Positions 61,535-64,000 of a stretch of DNA of 64,000 nucleotides are shown here, one piece after another. Below the pieces are notes generated by a model that saw nothing but the letters and a program-made list of their open reading frames with translations, was not told the origin of the DNA and did not search any database. The stretch is taken from NCBI GenBank assembly GCA_015680905.1, contig CM027377.1, positions 30,342,501 to 30,406,500 on the forward strand. Reading direction: 5' to 3'. Numbering within the stretch: position 1 is the stretch's first letter; every line of letters starts with the position of its first letter. The translations under genes were made by a program, and so were the position numbers. The stretch comes from Coptis chinensis. Its lineage: Eukaryota; Streptophyta; Magnoliopsida; Ranunculales; Ranunculaceae.

Positions 61535-62720
61535 TTAATCTTCAGATGCACCTTCTCTACTTGGTATTTCAAAATCAGGAATATACTGCGGGATATTCGT
61601 TTCACGTTCATCTTCCACAATCATATTGTGTAAAATGATGCAAGCCCTCATAACAGTAGCCATGTTCTCCAAATACCATAACCTGCACGGATTCGCTAAA
61701 ATAGTCCAACGCGACTGTAATATACCAAACGCCCGCTCTATGTCTTTTATAGCAGCTTCTTGCTTCTTTGCAAAATGTTTGTATTGTGCAATAGTTGGTT
61801 TAATAATCGTTTGAATCAAGGTGACATAATTAGGATAAATACCGTCAGCCAAGTAATAGCCCATATCATAATGATGGCCATTCACAATGTAGTTATAAGG
61901 AATAGCTTCATCATTGACTATATCATCAAATATTGGTGAGCGGTCAAGCACATTAAGATCATTGTGAGAACCCGCAATTCCAAAAAAAGCATGCCAAATC
62001 CATGCGTCACGATCGGCAACTGCCTCCAAAATCACTATTGGTTTATGCTTATGGCCAGTGTGAGACCCTTGCTACGCGGATTGACAATTCTTCCATTGCC
62101 AGTGCATGCAATCAATGCTTCCTAGCATTCCAGGCCATCCACGTTCCTCAGACTCTTTAAGCAAACGTTGAATATCTGCAGCATTTGGCTTGCGCAAGTA
62201 TTCACCTCCAAAAATTTTAATAATTCATCACAGAAATAGCGCATGCATTCATGAACAGTTGGCTCAGCAACATGTAACATATCATCTACTAGATCATTGC
62301 AAATCCCATAAGCAAGCATTCGTATAGCAGCAATTACTTTTATTTTTGGGTTAATCCCAAACTTACCCGCACTATTAACTTTTTGTTGAAAATATGGTAC
62401 ATTATGATTAAGATGATTGAAAATACAAGTAAATAATGACTGACCCATACAAAAACGGAAGTCGGGTAGTCCTAAATATAGGATTTGCGCCGAAGTAGTT
62501 AGCATTTACACGAGCCAGTGTTGTCTCGTACTGATGATTCTTACATTTTCTTCCTTTCTTCAAACCACCATGTGGTCTATAAGAAGACTCTGCTTCTTAT
62601 TGACGCAATAAACTCAGACGATGTCGAACCAAAGGTAGAGCAATAGCCACTAATTTACGAGTTTTAACTGCAGTGTTATCATTTGAAGAGCTCGAGCTCG
62701 AGCTCGATGAAAAATCAAAA
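61535..62720 (-). pseudogene. Harbinger DDE transposase (DDE_Tnp_4 type)
   Basis: Reading right to left: a Ser-rich N-terminus (near 62680-62720), a HQYETTLARVNANYFG segment (about 62530), a helix-turn-helix region with KVIAAIRMLAYG and EPTVHECMRYFCDELLKF, then GWPGMLGSIDCMHW (first Asp, about 62110), GIAGSHNDLNVLDRSP (second Asp) and DIERAFGILQSRW (Glu), ending IPDFEIPSREGASED at 61535. The DDE triad is preserved, but the frame is broken by an extra C near 62470, a lost T near 62205 and a TAG at about 62072, plus a stop near the N-terminus (about 62600). It is an inactive relic of recent age. Confidence 0.88.
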
Positions 62721-63106
62721 GAAGATGAATCAGAAGAAGATGAATGATCTATTGAAAAATAGTCAAGAGTTTTGGTAGTGTTTTTTTTTTTTTGCTCAAG
62801 GAGATGAGTTTAGATGAGAGGGAACATGAAAAATGAAGAGAAACCTCGCATGACCAAGAGGGTTAAATGGTTATAGCACACGATTTCTGGAAAACTGCGC
62901 GGTTTTGGCAAAACCGCGTGGGCTTGGGCATGTCAGATGGGCTCCTATGGCGCGGTTTTGGGAAAACCGTGTGGGCTATATGGCGCTGTTTATCCAAAAC
63001 CGCATAGTTTGATGTCAAAAATTTGATGTTGCTCCTAAAGTTGCTTGGTGTTTTTTTGGTTCAAAATTTTGGTGTTTTTTTGGTAGCTCTCCTAAAGATG
63101 CTCTTA

Positions 63107-64000
63107 CACAGCTACAAAGCCACAATGGGTGACTAATTGTCCTAACCTAATAACCTTGAAGGCCAATGACTCCTAAATTATCTCCTAGTCTCATATTCGG
63201 TCTATAGTATACTCATCTATGGTTAAGCTGGAACAACGCCGGGCTTTTGTGAGCTAATACTTTGAAAATGAAGGGTAATTTCTCAATTAGACCATGATAA
63301 TGTCAATTCCTTCTCAATTAGACCACGTCCACACATTTTGACTTTTCAAAGGTTTTTTTGACTGTTTTGCCCTTGGTTGTATTTTGGGACATAACCGACG
63401 TGGAACTGTAATACTCTCTGGCCTACCTGGTACACGCAATCTCTGGTTGTACTTGGTGATTGTGACTGACCACAACGAATTAGCCGTTCGATTACCTTAG
63501 TGATACGTGTCGCCGACATTATTTAGATAAAAATATAAATGAAATAGTCGAAGCTAAGTTGGATATATTATGTAGCAATTGTTATAACTAATATCAGCAA
63601 CATTATTTATACCCATTACTTATTTTCGTTTAACAAAAATGGGAATAGTACCCTAACATGAACCTCGATATTTGGTCCAACCTTCAAAAGTTTAGACAAG
63701 TATCCACTTTTGTTTAAGGTTTTCTCGGTTTTTTCTTCCTCCCTCCTATTTGAAATGGAGGAGAACATCACACATTCACATAAAAAAGGTAGGTTTTGTT
63801 TTAACTTACCCTTTAAAAACTTATCTATCTCGTCTTGGATGTTGGGTTGTAGAGTTTGGTTTGTTGTGTTTTGTTTCAATGTAGTGTTGAGGTTCTATCA
63901 TTATTTTCAAGTAAATATTATAGCTTTCAATGCTCGGGTTTCCCTGTTGATTCTTTCGTTGTTGTTAAAGTTTTTATAGAATATTATTGTCATAAAAGTG
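63107..64000. other. Right edge, no recognisable gene
   Basis: AT-rich sequence. Frames at 63616-63879 and 63710-63979 overlap on opposite strands and show no motif. A gene could continue beyond the window, but nothing here supports one. Confidence 0.4.

Larger units (their letters stand above)
59631..63103. mobile_element. Full-length PIF/Harbinger element, inactivated
   Basis: The termini GAACATCTTTAGAAGTGAT and (reverse complement of the right end) GAGCATCTTTAGGAGAGCT are flanked by TTA TSDs (59628-59630 and 63104-63106). The element carries both genes of an autonomous Harbinger: a Myb/SANT-like ORF1 on the plus strand and a DDE transposase on the minus strand, convergently arranged. Subterminal repeats built on GCGGTTTTGGCAAAACCGC occur at about 59785-59860 and 62897-63004. 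Both genes contain stops or frameshifts, so this copy is not autonomous now. Confidence 0.9.

Noticed and set aside
61206-61638. Short frames on both strands between the two Harbinger genes
   Set aside because: Low-complexity AT-rich spacer and antisense of the transposase C-terminus.

Overview
This is plant nuclear DNA, almost certainly from a eudicot. It is AT-rich, its genes carry introns, and it encodes a plant-type P4 flippase, a plastid MEP-pathway enzyme with a transit peptide, a PLS-class PPR protein and a DUF1645 protein, all set among plant transposons (Copia, PIF/Harbinger, hAT-like and Mutator-like elements, long LTRs). The species cannot be named from the sequence alone.

Only four host genes have good support. 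(1) 9992-17911 (+): a P4-ATPase of the ALA8-12 type in 11 exons, with domain order and splice sites preserved but at least eight small frame-breaking indels. (2) 38857-39714 (+): an intact intronless DUF1645 gene. (3) 49531-50964 (+): an intact intronless PLS/E-type PPR gene. (4) 51575-55721 (-): DXR, the second enzyme of the MEP pathway, in 12 exons; the exons sum to 1414 nt, one more than a 470-codon frame plus stop, and the extra base lies in the proline-rich end of the transit peptide. PPR and DXR converge. These genes share no pathway, and nothing like an operon or gene cluster is visible.

Most of the rest is transposons, often nested, and many could be bounded from terminal repeats plus target-site duplications (TSDs). 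They are: a 738-bp Mutator-like miniature element (8498-9235, 10-bp TSD); a Copia-primed element without gag-pol (19972-23166, 5-bp TSD) whose 3' LTR holds an 844-bp TIR element; a decayed full-length Copia (25785-31835, 5-bp TSD) inside a candidate 3.1-kb solo LTR (25402-34566); a PIF-like element (34833-37423, TTA TSD) carrying a captured fragment of a MATE transporter gene and a tRNA-like gene; a gag-only Copia on the minus strand (42463-45891) inserted in a LINE-type RNase H gene that is also broken by a hAT-like MITE (46029-46404) and by a third insert; a second copy of that MITE (59165-59541); nested MITEs at 56291-56869; and a complete but inactivated PIF/Harbinger (59631-63103) with both its Myb-like and DDE transposase genes.

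The most unusual items are the gene-capturing PIF-like element with its embedded tRNA-like gene, the stacked insertions in the RNase H locus (including a tandem duplication that spans a transposon junction), and the palindromic repeat arrays in the Mutator-like element. I found no new multi-gene system.
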